A stretch of 64,000 nucleotides of DNA, taken from positions 1,922,001 through 1,986,000 of the forward strand of contig JANFOG010000001.1 in NCBI GenBank assembly GCA_024336345.1, given 5' to 3'. Source of the stretch: Mariannaea sp. PMI_226 (Eukaryota; Ascomycota; Sordariomycetes; Hypocreales; Nectriaceae). Each line of letters starts with the position of its first letter. Position 1 is the first letter of the stretch. The notes under the pieces were generated by a model that made no database searches, was not told where the DNA came from, and saw only the letters and a program-made list of their open reading frames with translations. Of this stretch, positions 34,155 to 46,804 are shown piece by piece. A program made the position numbers and the translations under genes.

Positions 34155-37100
34155 CACCCCGCCCGGACTATTACCCAGCGTCAGGATATCCGGCCGCCTA
34201 TTCTGACGCACGCTATTACCAGTATTCGAGGAACGTTGATTTAAGCCGAGTACAGGTATCCGACTTCTCTAATGTCCAATATTACCAACCAGATCAATCA
34301 GATTCAGAAACAGAGCAGAATGCTGCCGCCACAGGATCCAGTGAGTTGACCATGATTGTATCTTGCTCTGTTCCACTGGAAGAGAGAAACTAATGCCCCA
34401 AGCAGATGGATGGACGGGGGAATACAGAAGGGTGCAGCCATCAGCACCAGGACCACTAGCACCGCCGATAGGCGTTATGTCCAAGGAAGAGAAGAAAAAA
34501 GCAAAGAAGAAGAGCAAGAAGGACAAGAAAAAGAGGAAGGGGGAATCACCAACATTACCCCCTGCTCCCGAGGACATCAAGGTGGAAGATGAGAAAGAGA
34601 CTGAGCCAGACAAAGAAGAGTCAAAGCTCGATGAGCCCGCGGTAGAGCCAGTACCAGAGGCCGAAAATGGTGAACAATCCCAGGAAACAGTCGAGTCGGA
34701 GGCCAAGCCAGAGCCAGACGACACAAGTGCCACTGAAGTGAAAACCGCTCCTGAAGAATCACCTGCCGACGATGAGAAGGCCGCCACGGACGAGGAAGCC
34801 AAGGACAACGAGCCTGCGCCTGAAGAGAAGCCAGAAGCGAATGATGAGGTGATGCCTGAAGACGACGACAAGCCTGATGACTCGAAACAAGAGGACGACT
34901 CGTCTCCCAAGGACGAGTCATCTGTCACAGAGGAAAAGGATCCTCCGAAAGAAGATACCCCGATGGAGCCTGAAGCCGAACCTGAGCCTCCCAAGGAAGA
35001 AGTTCCTCTCGAAGTAGAAGCCCCGGCTGACCCGGAACCCGCCAATGACGAAGAACTTGCCAAGGATGACGGCCCTGCTGAGGAGTCGAGCGATATTAAA
35101 GAAGCGAAATTCACTGAAGAAGAGCCTGCAGCCAAGGACAAGGATGACGACGAGCGAGCTCCTGCTTCAAAATCAAAGAGCAAGAGCAAAAAGGACAAGA
35201 AGAAAGAGAAGGAGAAGAAGAAAAAGGAGGAAAAAGAGAAGAAAGAGAGAGATGTGAAGGAAAAGGAGAAGGCCGCTGCGAAATCCTCTAAGAAGTCCAA
35301 GAGCAAGTCCAAATCAGTCCCGGCTCAAGAAAAGGAAGCCGAAGAGGACAATGACAATCCACCACCTGACTCCCCAGTCGAAGATGCCGCCGACGAAACC
35401 ACCACCGCGGAAGCTCCTCCTGACACCGAGGCCGCTACAACGACCGCCGAAGATGTAGAACCACCCAAAACAGCAGAAGATATCATTCCTCCAGAAGACG
35501 GGAAACCTGTAGAGGAGACTAAAGCTGCAGAGGAGGCTGCACCTGCAGAAGAGCCAAAGCCTACGGAAAACGAGAAACCCACAGAGGACACGGAGCCTGC
35601 AGAAGATGAGAAGCCTGTAGAGGAGGCTCCACCTGCAGAAGACGAGAAGCCTGCAGAGGAGGCTGCACCTGCAGAAGAGCCAAAGCCTACGGAAAACGAG
35701 AAACCCACAGAGGACACGGAGCCTGCAGAAGATGAGAAGCCTGTAGAGGAGGCTCCACCTGCAGAAGACGAGAAGCCTGCAGAAGAAGCTATACCTGCGG
35801 AAGACGAGAAGCCTGCAGAGGAGGCTCCACCTGCAGAAGAGGCTGTACCTGCAGAAGAAGCTATACCTGCGGAAGACGAGAAGCCCGCAGAGGAAGCTCT
35901 ACCTGCAGAAGACGAGAAGCCCGCAGAGGAGGCTGTACCTGCAGAAGAGGCTGTACCTGTAGAAGAGGCTGTACCTACGGAAGACGAGAAGCCTGCAGAG
36001 GAAGCTATACCTACAGAAAATGAGAAGCCTGCAGAAGATGAGAAGCCTGCAGAAGATGAGAAGCCTGCAGAAGATGAGAAGCCTGCAGAAGATGAGAAGC
36101 CTGCAGAAGATGAGAAGCCTGCAGAAGATGAGAAGCCTGCAGAAGAGGCTGTACCTGCAGAGGAGGCTTCACCTGTAGAAGACGAGAAGCCTGTAGAAGA
36201 GGCTATACCTGCAGAAGAAGCTGTACTTGCAGAAGACGAGAAGCCTGCCGAGGACGAGAAGCCTGCCGATGAGGCTATTTCTACAGAGGATGTTATCCAT
36301 GTAGAAGATAAGAAGCCCACAGAGGAGGCTACTCCTGCAGAAGACGAGAAGCCTGCAGAGGAGGCTGCACCTGCAGAAGAGCCAAAGCCTACGGAAAACG
36401 AGAAACCCACAGAGGACACGGAGCCTGCAGAAGATGAGAAGCCTGTAGAGGAGGCTCCACCTGCAGAAGACGAGAAGCCTGCAGAGGAGGCTACTCCTGC
36501 AGAAGAGGCTACTCCTGCAGAAGAGGCTACTCCTGCAGAAGAGGCTACTCCTGCAGAAGAGGCTACTCCTGCAGAAGAGGCTACTCCTGCAGAAGAGGCT
36601 ACTCCTGCAGAAGAGGCTACTCCTGCAGAAGAGGCTACTCCTGCAGAAGAGGCTACTCCTGCAGAAGAGGCTACTCCTGCAGAAGAGGCTACTCCTGTGG
36701 AGGAAACCACACCTGCAGAAGACGAGAAGCCTGCAGACGACGCTATCCCTACAGAAGAAGTTATCGCTGTAGAAGACGAGAAGCCCACAGAGGAATCTAC
36801 TCCTGCAGAAGAGGCTACTCCTGTAGAAGAGGCTACTCCTGCAGAAGAGGCTGTCCCTGTGGAAGAAGCTACTACAGAAGAAGCTACGCCTGTGGAAGAC
36901 GAAAAGCCTGCAGAAGATGCGGAGCCGCCACGAACGGCAGACGATGCTATTCCTTCTGAGGACGAGAAATCTACAGAAACCGACAAACCTGTTGAGGGCG
37001 ATCTCGAAGAACCGCCGGCGGCTGCTGGCGAAGAGATGCCTCACGATAGTGACAAGTCTGCAAATGAAACACAATCTACCGAAGCAGCCAAACATGAGCC

Positions 37101-40100
37101 AGAGGCTGAAGAGGAGGAGATTATTGAGACTTCATCACCAGACCCCACAGGGGATAACGGGCCCGACTCCGACAAGGTTGAATCAGATACTCCCAAGGAA
37201 GTGGTGGAAGAAGCAACAGTACCTCCAACTGAGTCTCCTGAAACTCAGACTGAGGGGGAAGACTTGAACGCTGAGGATAGTGCTAAGCCGGAAGCTGCTC
37301 TCCAAGGCGATGAACCTGTAGTTGAAGACAACGCCAGCCTAGAAGATGAGACACATTCCGACCCTCCTGCTGGTGAAGTAGCTGAGATACCGACTCAAGA
37401 CGAGACCGAACGCACGGCAGAACTTGACTGTCCATCTGCCGAATCGAAGGCCGAAGATACTCCAATTGAGCCTGAAACTGAGCCCAAGATCGCTGAAGCG
37501 GAAGCCGTTGATGAGCTGGTCGAGATCGTAGCCGAAGCTGAAGACACTGCTGAAACTGTGGAGGAAGAGAAGATGATCGACACTTCATCTCCTGAGACCG
37601 ACTCTGAAAAGCTACAAGAGACCGAGACTACGGTAACGGAGCCCGGGTCAAACGATGAAGTTAAGCCAGCGGAGTTTGTTGGAGAATTGCTCGAATCCAA
37701 AGACACCGCTACATCTGAACTGGAAGCTGAAGTAGAGTCTGAGGCGCTCACTGAGAAGCCTTCTAAGACCGAGGATGCCCCCGCTGCTGAGCCGGCCCTT
37801 GAACCTGAGGCAGCGACCGAGGGTCAAACCGAGGCACCTCAGGACCCTCCCAATGCAGAGAAAGAAGAAATCACCCCTGGCACTGTTGTAGAAGAAGAAG
37901 GAGAAGAACATTGCTCAAAGAGTGCCGATGACAGCGTCAATGCCGAAGCCAAGGAGGATGCACTTCTCACGGCAGAAGGGAATAAACTTGAGTCTCCTAC
38001 CGAAGCCGAGACTAAGGACGAGGCACCCTCGGGCGATTCATGTATCAAGAAGCCAGAGGCAGATGCATCTGTCAATATCAATAGCTCTGGCGCTGATGAA
38101 ACTTTCGAGTCCAGTCTTGAAAAAGCTGCTATTCCCTCAACAGCTGATGGTTTCGAGCCTCCTTGCGGAGAGACCGAAGAACCCGCCAAACCTGATTCTG
38201 AAGAGGTAGCTTCAGAATCATCTACGAAGAATGAGCCAGAGAAAGTTGAGACCGAACATGACGCTCCCACAGATGAACTCGAGCCAGACTCGGTTCAACG
38301 GTCTACTCCCGCTGAGAAATTAATCGAGAAGACGACAGAAGAACAAGAGCAGCCGGTGGCTATTTTGGAGGAAGAACCTGGACCTGACTCTGTTCACGAC
38401 ACTACGACATCCGATGAGAATGAAGTCAACCTTGAGCAGGCGAAGGAGGAAGGCAGTGAAAAGGAGGAGCCTGTTCCTGATTCTGAGACTAAGTCTGAGG
38501 CACCCGATGTCGACGAAGTGAACAATCAGGTCAACGGCGACAATGACAAGCCTGAAGGGCCTGAGTCTGGGTTTGAAAATAAGGCCGTAGACGAAGAACC
38601 GCCAGCTTCTGAACTAGAACCAAGTGAGAAAGAAGAGGAGGTCTCTCGTCCTGCCGAGCCTGAGGCTGAAGAAGAAGCCAAGGAGTCAGCTCTCGTTGAA
38701 TCTGAGGTCCAAAAGGAGACAATGGATGATAAGCCTGAGGACGTCACGAAGGATGACATTTCTCCCGAAAAAGCCCCGTCTACATCCGAAGAGACAACAC
38801 ATGAGGCTCTTAGCACTGACGACAAGCCAGCCGATAATAATCTATCTGTAGCCCAGACAGTCGAGCCTGAAGATGCTCCTGAAACTGATGACCAACCAGC
38901 CGAAGAAACACCATCTAAGGACATCCCAGCCGAGGAAACGCCAGCCGAAGAGGCACCTACTGAGGAGACATCTGCTGAAGAGCAACCTGCTGAAGAGCAA
39001 CCTGCTGAAGAGACACCAGTGGAAGAGACGCCAACTGAAGAGAAACCTGATGAAGAGACACCAGCGGAGGAGACGCCAACTGGAGAGAAACCTGCTGAAG
39101 AGCAACCTGCTGAAGAGCAACCTGCTGAAGAGAAACCTGCTGAAGAGACACTGGTGGAGGAGACGCCTGTTGAAGAGACTAAGATGGAGGGCCGACCAGC
39201 AGAAGAGGTTCCTGCAGGTGATGATGAGCGCAAAGAAGAAGCTAAACCGGCAGAAGATACTCTCCAAGACACGCCTTCAACTGACGAGAAACCAGCTGAG
39301 GAAATCCCTCCACTAGAGGATAAACCGACTGATGAGGCTTTGCCTCCTGCTGAGGAAAGTGTTGAAACAACCGAAGAGGCGTCTGTACCTGAAGAAAAAC
39401 CCGCAGAGCCATCGCCTCCAGTGGAACAGCCTGCCCAGGATGCGCCTCCTGCTCTAGAAGAGGCACCTCCGATTGAAGAAAAGACGGCCGATACCCTAGT
39501 CACTGACGACAAGGCAGCTGACGAAATAACCACTCCCCAGGACAACCCTATCGTTGTAGCAGAGATAAACGACGAGGCCGCAGATAAAGAACCGGTTGCG
39601 TCGGAGGAGAATACGAAGCCAATTGAAAAAGATGCACCTGCGCCAGAAGCCAACGAAGCAAAACCATCTGACGAACCCCAAGGTCGGTCAACTACCGAGC
39701 CTAAATCCGAAAAGGCGGAAGCAGGAGACCCCGAAAAGGAGCCCAAGCCAACTGAGACGGAGGAAAAGAGAGAAAAAGACGATCCTATTGCTAAGGATAA
39801 AGAGAAAAAAGGTGAGGACCGCCATTTATTATACGATACCCTTCTTGATTTTCCACACCGTTTGGGAGTTTCTACTTCGGATGTACTTGACAATCCGGAT
39901 GATCCCGTTTTGGTGTTACACTCAGACGATACCCAGGGACAACAGGACGGACACCTCAAAGAGGAAACCACAGCGTTTACAACAACTCTTAATGAAGCAG
40001 CTCAATTAGATGTAGTTGAGTCCACGGAAGGTGAAGAATCACTTGCCCACGAGCTCACGAGCAACCAAGCACCTAAAGAAGGTGAACAACATGTCACAGG

Positions 40101-43100
40101 AATCACGATGCCAGAGTTAAGCATTTCCGAGTCGGGAAGCGGAAACGATCAATTATTTGCAAAGCAGCACAATGATTATAATGATGATGATGGGCCCCAG
40201 GAGATTCACCAGAAGCAGCCACAAGATCCACCATCACCCAAGTTTGAAAACTTGAACCCGTCGGCTGTCACACTATATGGGGAGCAAATGGTCTCAAACA
40301 TCTCAGAAGATCCGGGAGTTCAAGCTGAGCCTGTAAGCGCGGAAGAGTCTAAGCCTGAAACCGGAAGCAAATCCGAAGCGTCTGCAGGGCACGATAAAGA
40401 GATTCTCGTGACAGCGACTCAGCCTGAGCCCAGTCATGAAACAAGCCGAGAACCGGCATCCACAGAGCTTACTCGGAACCCCTCAAATGAGGATTCCTCT
40501 GATCAAGCCCAAGGTGAAGGTTTTGACGTATCCCGACAAGACCTCCATTTGCCAGTCTCTCTTGCAGAGGATATTCAGGCCAGTACGGTGGACGAGCAAC
40601 CTGATGCGCTTGAGGAATCAACTTCTAGCGCGCTCGCCCTAGATTGTGCTCAGAAAGGAGAACTGGAGGGTGATCGCATTAATCTAGAGTCAATCGTGGC
40701 TGAAGAAGCTCAACCAGTTTCTGCGCCAATGGTTGATGAGGAAGCTTGTGATGAGGGAGATACGAATGGTACAGAACGTGAGCAATCACTCGGCATCTTT
40801 AGACCCGCCTTTCCAGATGAACCTAGCCATGCTTCTGAAGCGGAGGCATCCACCGAAGATCTCCCTCTCTCTCGGGAACTGCCGCACCTACACAACACAA
40901 TTGAACCCGGCTCCGACACGGCTAGTGCGGGGGAGGACTTCGGCGCCGCAAGCCACGTGACTACCGAGCCGGGGGCGCTAGCCAGAACACCCGGACCAGC
41001 CACCCCAGATCATGCCCAGGAAGACCCTTACGTCCAAGAGAAATTGCTCCCTTCGCCCCCTGAGATATTGGAGTCTGCTCTTGAGAACACTGTCGTTGAA
41101 CAGCCCACCTCTCAGGAAAACAGCATGCAAGTCCTGGACAAATTCATTGGTGCCTTTAAACCAGCTTCACCGACTCTCTTGAATCAACAAGAGCAAGACG
41201 AGGGTCTTGGGGGCGAAGAAATTGCCCGATCTGTTTCCCAGATTGATGATCTCCATGAGCCATATTCTGAAAAGGACATTGCAACAGAGCCCGTTGCCGT
41301 CAACGACTTTGATGTCGAGCTTGATGAACCTGTCGTCGCGTCTAAAATAGCCTCGCCTACGTTGGTTGAAGAGGGTGCTGCATCCGAAGAACCTTCATCA
41401 CCCATCTCGCAAATCGGAAGAGTTGAGAAGCCGTCTCACTTGGCTGTCACAAATGAAACACCAATTTCTGAACATGATTCGGATTCTGAGTCCCAGCAGT
41501 CAGACCAGCCCTCAAGGCCATCATCTCCACCTTTCGAGGTGATCGAGGAGACTAAAGTTGATGAACCTCACCTAGACGAACCCCAACTCGATAAACCAGC
41601 TCCAGTGCATAAAGATGCCCCAGCAGATGTCGCACCAGAAGAAGATTCCGAAGAAGATTCTACGGATGATGATGAAGACGAACCCGCAGAAACTCTTCTC
41701 GCTGCAGAAAGCAATGCACCGATTGAGCCTGAGAAGCCCAGGGATTTAGACGACCTTCCTGTCCAAGACGAAATGTCAGATTCCGAGGATGAAGTATCTG
41801 AAAAGCATTTGGTTCCAGAAAGTGTCGCAACTGTTGAGCCGGAATCATCCAAAGATCTGATTGACATTCCAATTGACGACGAAACTACGGATTCCGAGGA
41901 TGGCGAAGAGGTTGCTAAGCCCGACGAACCACCTGTAGATGACTTGGATGTGCCTATCATTTCTGCTCCTCAGTCGGAAAGCGAGGACGAATCGGATGGA
42001 GACGAGCCTCAGAGATTGGAAGCTGGCATGGATGCTTCCGAAATGCCACCTGAACTGGAGGCTGATGAGGATGCCGACGATGAGTCCAGCGAGGATGAGG
42101 GAGACCGCCAGCGATCTCACGAGCCACCTGCTACCATCCTGCCACTAGAAGAGGCCGAGGCAAATCCTCCGATTGAGGAGGAGGAACATCATCATATCCC
42201 AGTCTCTCAGTTTCCAGCATCCCCACAAGTTCAAGATGCTGAATCGGATACCGACTCTGAGGATGACGATGAAGAGAGCGTCACTTTCTCGACAAAAGAT
42301 CCTCCAAAATCACAGCCGAGCCCCATCTCAGCTAGCCAGGATATAGAGAACCCTATCATTGCTGCAAATCTTCCCAACGAGACTCTTGACACGAATGCAC
42401 CGGAAATCGAACAAGAGCCCCTCCTCCAGTTTAAAAAGGAAGAAGACACCGAAGATTCTGACTCGGACGATGATTTAATTGCTGCATACCGTGAAGAAAA
42501 CGCAGTAGACGTGCCAACCTTTGAAGCACCTATGCCACAAACAGCTCAGGATCCCGTGTCCTCGGATGAATCAGATTCTGACGAAGAAGCTTCCAAACCA
42601 CAAGATGAACCTCAGAAGATTCCTGTGGCTGCCGAGGTAGCTTCTAAGGTGGCACCCACTGACGGAGCGAAAGCAGCCATTGAAGAGTCTGAACTATATG
42701 GAGAAAAACAGGGTCTTCTCGAGAGGGAGGCAATTCCAACTCTTCTCAGTGATGTACCAACCTCAGATGATGAGTCTGAATCTGATGAAGAGCCTAGTGG
42801 TCAAGAGCTCTTGGCAGTTGCTTCAGAGGAAGCCCAAGCTCATGTGGCAGACCAAGGGCTGCTTGGTTCCCTTGATATCCCTGTATCTGATGACGAGTCT
42901 GAGTCTGATACGGCACCTGCTGAACATGAAATCATGATTGATACCAGTGCTGAGCTAGCTGGGAATCCCGAGCCAACGCAAGGGTTGCTCAATTCTCGAG
43001 ATGCACCGGCAGTGGATGACGAGGCCGGATCTGATGAGGATTCCAATTCTCGTGGACTCTTGCCTTTAGAAGCTGTTGTTGATACTGAATCATCTGAGTT

Positions 43101-45933
43101 AAACAAAAGCCATCTGCTTGAGGCTCATGATGTTGTGACATCTGAGTCTGAGTCTGAATCTGACTCTGAGTCTGATGAAGAGGATGCTGGGCAGCAGATG
43201 TTGGGTATGACGCCTCAGGATCAGGCCCAGCCTTCTGTGTCAAGTCAGAGCCAACTGCTTGATGGCGAAGACAGCATAATTTCTGAAGAAGAGCCTGAAT
43301 CTAACGAGGAGCCCGCCAAACATGAAATATTGGCTGTAGAGCTCCAGAATCAGGACCATCCCCCTGTGTTGGATCAAGAGCACCTGCTTGATGCTGAAGA
43401 TGATTTCGAGTCTGATGAAGCGCCCACAGTCCGGGAAATTGAACTTATGGCGGTTCCTGAACAGCCTCCAGCCGCCGAGTCAAAGCAAGAGGTGTCATTT
43501 GACTCTCGGGTTGTCGATCCTGTTGCTCCAAGCATTGAACCAATTCAAAGAAGTATCCAGGCTAGCCCCCCCAAACAAGAACTTGCTACCGAGCCGCCTC
43601 AGGAAGAAATGGGTGACGATGATGAAGGTACAGGCACGGAGGATGAGTCAGCGGATGATGCTCCAGCGCTTTTGCAGCCCTCGATGTCGAATGTCTCTCC
43701 AGAAATCAGGAGCTTTCCCAGTGTTGATAGTGCTCTGGTGGTGCGAAGCCAGCCACAATCGGCGCACCACTCGCAACAATCATCCATCGATTCGAATTAT
43801 ACGGGAGATAGGATGGCAACAGCGGGGATTATTGCTGCTGGTACCGCCGGTACTGCTACGGCTTTCGCGAAGCAAGATATGCAAGGATCATGGGCTTCTA
43901 GTGTTGCAGGTCATCATGATCCACCTCATTCCCTGGATACTCGAAGGCGTGTGTCTTCCAACGCCAGCAGACCACGTCCGGGAACAGAAGTCTTTACGAA
44001 GGAGCCGATTTTCAGACCAGCAGTCAGTCGAGCACCAGAGAGTAAATCTGTGCTAAGACACCGAGCTTTCCCGACTGACACAGGCGGATCACCCAAAGCA
44101 CCGCTCCCTCGAGAGGTGACCCAGCCAGCTACTTTCGATGAAGAGGGCTTCCGCACCATGGCACCGCCTCATCATGAACTTAGACACCCCAAGGCTACAC
44201 TCGAAGACGGGCACTGGCAGAGAGAGGCTAGTCAGCCGCCCGAAAGCCCGTCATCAACTGAGGAGGCTACACCCCGGTCTCCGACTCCTGGCATCGTGAT
44301 ACCTGACGCAGATATGGTGAATATGCAGCGAGCTCGAACTCTTCGACGAAAACGCAAGATGTCTATTCAGCGCGCTGAAGATACCGTCGCAGCAGCTGTG
44401 GTCATTTATGCAGCGGCCGAAGCTTTAAGTCCGCCTGCTAGCCCACCAATTCCTAATCATCTTCAACAGCAGGGCGTATCTAATCTGGGCTACCAATTGA
44501 AGACAGAACCTACTGATTACAACTCCCACTACTTCCCGGTTGCCTCTACGTTGCGGAGGAGTTTCGAGGGGGATGAGCATGACGAACTTCGCAAGTCGGT
44601 TGCTGACTTGTTTACAGACGACAAAAGTAGAGAATCCGGCTCGTCCCGCGGCGACAAGGACGGAGAGAGACGCCGCAGGCGTCGTCCCTCTCACTCCCGC
44701 CACACAGGCCGAAATCACGAGGAGGAAGGTGGGGAGAGGGAGCTGAGAGAGCGGCGGTCCCGTGGCGGTAGTGGTGGTGGCGGTGATGTCAATGAAGACG
44801 ACGCCAGAAGGCCCCATCGATCAGATGAGAGGAGACGCCACAGAGCCCGCCCTGAGGAAGACGACGGCCACCTCCGCCGACGAGAGGATGAGCCTCGCTC
44901 CTTTGGGCTGCGTGGTGAGGATGAGGCCAGAGATGGAACTAGGCGACCGTCCCATGGTACTCAATCTTACCGCCGCATACGACCTGACAGTTCTGGCTCA
45001 GGCACGCCACCTAGAACCCCAAAGCGACGCGACAGTGGCTTTTCTGCCGACTCTGGCAGCTCAGGACGACGACACAGAACAACCGAGGAGCAGGCCGCCT
45101 CGGACAGAAGAAGAGCGGAAAGGGAGCGCAGAACAAAGGACAGAGAACCCGACTACAGAAATGAAGCTGCTGACGTCAAGGAGAGCAACAAGGTCAGGGC
45201 AGCAGCTCCTGAACCTTCAGGGCCCGAGCCCGAGCCTGAGCGGAGACATCGTCGCCGGCGTCACAGCCACTCGACTCGCCCTCGGCCTGATGACATTAGA
45301 GAACGCGGGGCTATGGAGCGAGAGGAGCCTGCCCTGCCAGAGAAGAGGTTCTTTGACATGAAATCTGTGGGTGTCATGGGCAATACTCCACCGCCTCGGG
45401 ATGAAGCTTCTCCCATCGAGACTATGAGAGAGCCACCAGCCCCTGAGCCTGCCAAGCGGACATCAACAACACGACACAGACATACACGGCCATCTATGGA
45501 CGAGCACGAGCCTCGGGCGCGGTCGTATCGGACACGGGACGACCGAGACCGCGAACGTGAACGAGAGCGAGATAAGGACAGGGAACGGGATAGAGAGCGC
45601 GAGCGTGAAAGAGATCGGGATCGTGAGCGTGAGCGTGAGCGTGAGCGAGATCATACACGAGACCGAGACCGTGATCGCACTCGAGATCGGGACCGTGACC
45701 GTGACCGTGACCGTGACCGCATCGATCGCCGGGAGAAAAGTTACCCTGTCGACGACGCGCCCAGATCATCGAGACCATCAAGGTCTTCCAGGCCGGCACG
45801 CCCAGAAGACGACTCCTCCCCTAAAGCTCCCTCTGAGGATGCAGCTCGGAGGGCGCGTCGGCGAGAACGACGCGAAGCAGATGAGAAGAAGCCGGGAGGT
45901 ATCAAAGCGGCCTTCAAGAAGATATTCGGATAA
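34151..45933 (+). CDS. Giant acidic repeat-rich protein, 3905 residues, unknown role
   Basis: Two exons, 34151-34340 and 34406-45933, joined over a 65-nt intron (GTGAGT, CTAAT, CAG). No enzymatic domain is visible. The N-terminus is Tyr-rich (ARYYQYSRNVDLSRVQVSDF) and followed by a Lys-rich block (KEEKKKAKKKSKKDKKKRKG). Residues about 440-900 are tandem Glu/Pro/Ala/Lys repeats with 18-nt units (DEKPAE, EATPAE) and three 126-nt duplications. A long Glu/Pro/Ser part follows. Residues about 2825-3090 hold degenerate repeats of about 40-50 residues containing SDDESESDEEP. Near 3210 is a small hydrophobic Ala/Gly segment. A basic C-terminal part has an Arg-Asp/Arg-Glu tract (about 3774-3837) and ends in GGIKAAFKKIFG, a likely amphipathic helix. 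Similar proteins are annotated as involucrin-repeat or hypothetical. A cortical or septal scaffold is possible, but this is a guess from composition. Confidence 0.8.
35533..36684 (+). repeat. Nested in-frame minisatellite array in the giant gene
   Basis: Three 126-nt copies starting at 35533, 35659 and 36361 are the same at every base except the last one; the first two are directly adjacent. Between and after them lie perfect 18-nt arrays: six copies of the DEKPAE-coding unit at 36034-36141 and eleven copies of the EATPAE-coding unit at 36487-36684. All units are multiples of three and keep the frame. Confidence 0.95.
45535..45725 (+). repeat. Arg-Asp/Arg-Glu codon repeat
   Basis: Hexanucleotide-like units of the cgtgag/cgtgac/cgggat type encode an alternating Arg-Glu and Arg-Asp tract of about 60 residues near the C-terminus of the giant protein. 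The final part is a near-perfect gaccgt run (45690-45720). Confidence 0.9.
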
Positions 45934-46702
45934 AGGAGGTGAGAGGAGTGAATTAGATTGGGTTAGATTGAGGGTTGGTCTGACGCCACGCCACGTATTG
46001 ATGAGATATGATGTGTGCTATCATGTGTGTGACTATTATTACAAGCGGGGACGCATACGTTGTTGGGACATGGTGTTCTGAGCTTTACTTCTTGATGTTA
46101 TTTTTGCCCTTGTTATTGTTGTTGTCATCTGTTTGTTTTGCATAAGGATACATCTCTTCTCTTCTCCTGCATTTTGGCTTTTTAGAATGTGTTTAAATTG
46201 AATATGATTTCTGGAAGGTTTCTGAGTGAGCAGCATCAGCGACAGCGAGAGAAAACTATATATGTTTGTATATATACACAATACATGTATATGTCCTTGT
46301 CATCACTGACTGGCTTATGTGCTGACTATGTCGTCTATCATATCAGCCGGAGTGTAATCATGGTGAGCGAGGGTGAGGTTAGTGAGGCTTTGCTGTGTGT
46401 CATGGGAGAGAACTCTGGATTCAAAATAAAATTAATGTCAGTATACATACATTTGACCAATCTAATGGAGGTTGCATAAGGCCACATAGTTACGGCATCT
46501 TCACTCACCTACCCGCTCACACACACACACACACACACTCTCTCTCTCTCTCTCTCTCACTTAAGTAAATGGTCAACGAAAAAGGTTGAGGCCGACCTAA
46601 GTAGATGTGTGTACAACAAAGAAGAACAAAATGTATACATACATAGGTTTAAAAAAAAAAAAAACGCAATGCCAGACAGTGCGAGCGAGCAAAAAATACA
46701 GC
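45934..46702. other. Spacer downstream of the giant gene
   Basis: 3' UTR of the giant gene, then sequence without a gene. Contains the CA/CT microsatellite at 46518-46558 and an A run at about 46651-46664. Confidence 0.45.
46518..46558. repeat. Compound (CA)n(CT)n microsatellite
   Basis: About ten CA units (46518-46538) run directly into about ten CT units (46538-46558). No coding role. Confidence 0.95.
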
Positions 46703-46804
46703 TGATGAGACTGGGACTCGAACCCAGGAGGATTGCTCCATCAGGAATCTTAGGTTGTTAAGGTGACCTTAACCTGACGCCATAACCAACTCGGCCATCT
46801 CACC
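46703..46804 (-). tRNA. tRNA-Leu(AAG) with a short intron
   Basis: On the minus strand the gene starts ggtgagatggccgagttgg (A-box) and ends with the B-box GGGTTCGAGTCCC and acceptor tctcatc plus discriminator A. The acceptor stem ggtgaga pairs with tctcatc, with one G-U pair. The anticodon stem tcagg/cctga encloses ttaagg, so the anticodon reads AAG (leucine). About 20 nt follow as an intron, in which ccttaa can pair with the anticodon region, as in typical eukaryotic pre-tRNA introns. A long variable arm (gatggagcaatcctcc region) supports class II. A run of six T lies 7 nt downstream (46696-46691) for pol III termination. Confidence 0.93.

Noticed and set aside
34269..35312. 347-residue antisense frame overlapping the giant gene's start
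   Set aside because: Low-complexity Ser/Phe-rich product that shadows the Lys/Glu-rich coding strand.
35325..36986. 553-residue Ser/Ala-rich frame antisense to the giant gene
   Set aside because: It mirrors the GCA-GAA-GAG repeat; the repeat composition removes antisense stops, and the predicted peptide is a pure copy of that repeat.
38526..39971. 481-residue antisense Ser-rich frame
   Set aside because: Same cause as the other antisense frame: Glu/Pro/Ala codons read backwards give Ser/Gly/Ala codons without stops. No start context, promoter or domain.
34151..45933. Assignment of the giant protein to Leashin (Woronin-body tether)
   Set aside because: Size and repeat style are similar, but I could not match its N- or C-terminus to what I know of Leashin, so no name was given.
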